A stretch of DNA of 64,000 nucleotides from assembly GCF_000208745.1 (NCBI RefSeq), contig NC_030859.1, positions 8,820,382 to 8,884,381 of the forward strand, given 5' to 3'. The DNA comes from Theobroma cacao. Its lineage: Eukaryota; Streptophyta; Magnoliopsida; Malvales; Malvaceae. The position numbers were made by a program, and so were the translations under genes. The notes below the pieces were generated by a model that had not been told where the DNA came from, did no database searches, and saw nothing but the letters and a program-made list of their open reading frames with translations. Positions 63,347 through 64,000 of this stretch are shown piece by piece (the stretch's first letter is position 1; each line of letters starts with the position of its first letter).

Positions 63347-64000
63347 TGTCAAGCTCGATTAAAAGACGGTATTGTACCGAGTTGTACAACTAAGTTAAAT
63401 CGAGCCTTGAACTAGTTCAAATAGAAATTCTAAGAGGAATTTGAAAATTCTAAAACCCACAGAATGACTTAGAATAGTGATTTGGAGTTCAAGGTTCAGT
63501 TTGGAGTTCATCAGGAAAATTGACCGATTAGGAACAAAACGGTCATTTTACCATATGATGATAAAATGCAGATTTTTAGCCAAGATTTGATCACATTTGA
63601 CCAAGAATAATTATATGAAATATAATTATGATTATTGGAGTATAAAATGATGTTTATCAGTGAAAAATTATGATTCTCAGTATTTTTTGAGCACAATGGC
63701 AAAATGGTAATTTTGTCACTAGAGGACCAAACGAGAATTTTTATAAAACGATTTTTACCCCATTTGGTTAATATTGATCAATATTAGTGTTATTTGAGGT
63801 TGAAAAGTAGAAATAATGTGATTCCGGTACATTTCAGAGTATAGGGGCAAAATCGTAATTTTTCTATCTCGGGGGCAAATTGGTAAATTTTTCACCCCAG
63901 CACTTGTCAAGACCAAGGGATTTTAATTGTGGTAGGATTGGATAAATACCAGAATATTTGTGGTGGAAAATTAAGAAGAAAAAGTCAAAAAGTTAAAAAA
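63347..64000 (+). mobile_element. Family-2 LTR, second copy, continues past the window
   Basis: It starts TGTCAAGCTCG and aligns with 32638 onward ('CGATTAAAAG', 'CCTTGAACTAGTTCAAATAG'). It has the same series of GGTCATTTTACC, GGCAAAATGGTAATTTTG and GGGGCAAAATCGTAATTTT motifs. The left flank GACCC (63342-63346) is the presumed target duplication; the other end is outside. The 3' LINE sequence upstream is the target. Confidence 0.8.

Overview
This looks like nuclear DNA from a flowering plant, probably a eudicot. It is AT-rich, has spliced genes with plant-type introns, and is mostly made of nested plant LTR retrotransposons. The species cannot be named from the sequence. The one gene that looks intact is a five-exon U1-C gene (U1 snRNP protein C, a splicing factor) at 48859-50850. 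There are also relics of two other host genes: a 5'-truncated spermidine synthase retrocopy and a single beta-galactosidase exon.

Layout. 1-6454: a Copia LTR and leader into which two copies of a 2.6-kb LTR ('family 1', TGTGAGACC...TGTGACA) have inserted in opposite orientations. 6455-8616: a third family-1 LTR, next to a Copia integrase fragment (8617-8971). 8972-16624: a reverse-strand Ty3/gypsy element with gag, protease, RT and RNase H, but no integrase seen; a truncated family-1 LTR (16625-18627) cuts its 5' LTR. 18628-23690: a chimeric reverse-strand gypsy element joining an Athila/Tat-like LTR, PBS and gag start to a Tekay/Del-like RT-RNaseH-integrase-chromodomain. About 23690-26311: a gypsy LTR fragment. 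26312-42054: a decayed Copia element (LTR, PBS, gag, PR, IN, RT, RH, PPT, LTR) split by a 3.0-kb 'family 2' LTR (32638-40936, TSD TATGT), which is itself split by two family-1 LTRs (33658-36340 and 37178-39786). 42367-45548: a perfect 3.18-kb palindrome beside an N and a (TA)n run, probably an assembly error. 45341-47559: another family-1 LTR.

48061-52350: the U1-C gene, bracketed by a direct repeat of about 0.55 kb and carrying an antisense gypsy relic in intron 4. 52845-52971: a short tRNA-derived SINE-like insertion with 16-bp target duplications. 54149-54228: the beta-galactosidase exon. 54400-59690: an AT-rich tandem array (period about 400 bp) into which the spermidine synthase retrocopy and a 1.5-kb Athila/Tat-like solo LTR (TSD GTTAA) have inserted; a 1.86-kb Copia solo LTR (TSD GTTTG) then split the retrocopy. 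60480-63346: a 5'-truncated LINE (RT, zinc-binding region, start of RNase H), ended by a second family-2 LTR at 63347.

All retrotransposon reading frames carry stops or frameshifts, so none looks autonomous. The most unusual shared property is that the gypsy-type LTRs carry clusters of short perfect palindromes (CTCGCTGCAGCGAG in family 1; ATGTATCGATACAT and a GATCGACTATA hairpin in the Tekay-like LTRs), together with exchangeable minisatellite modules.
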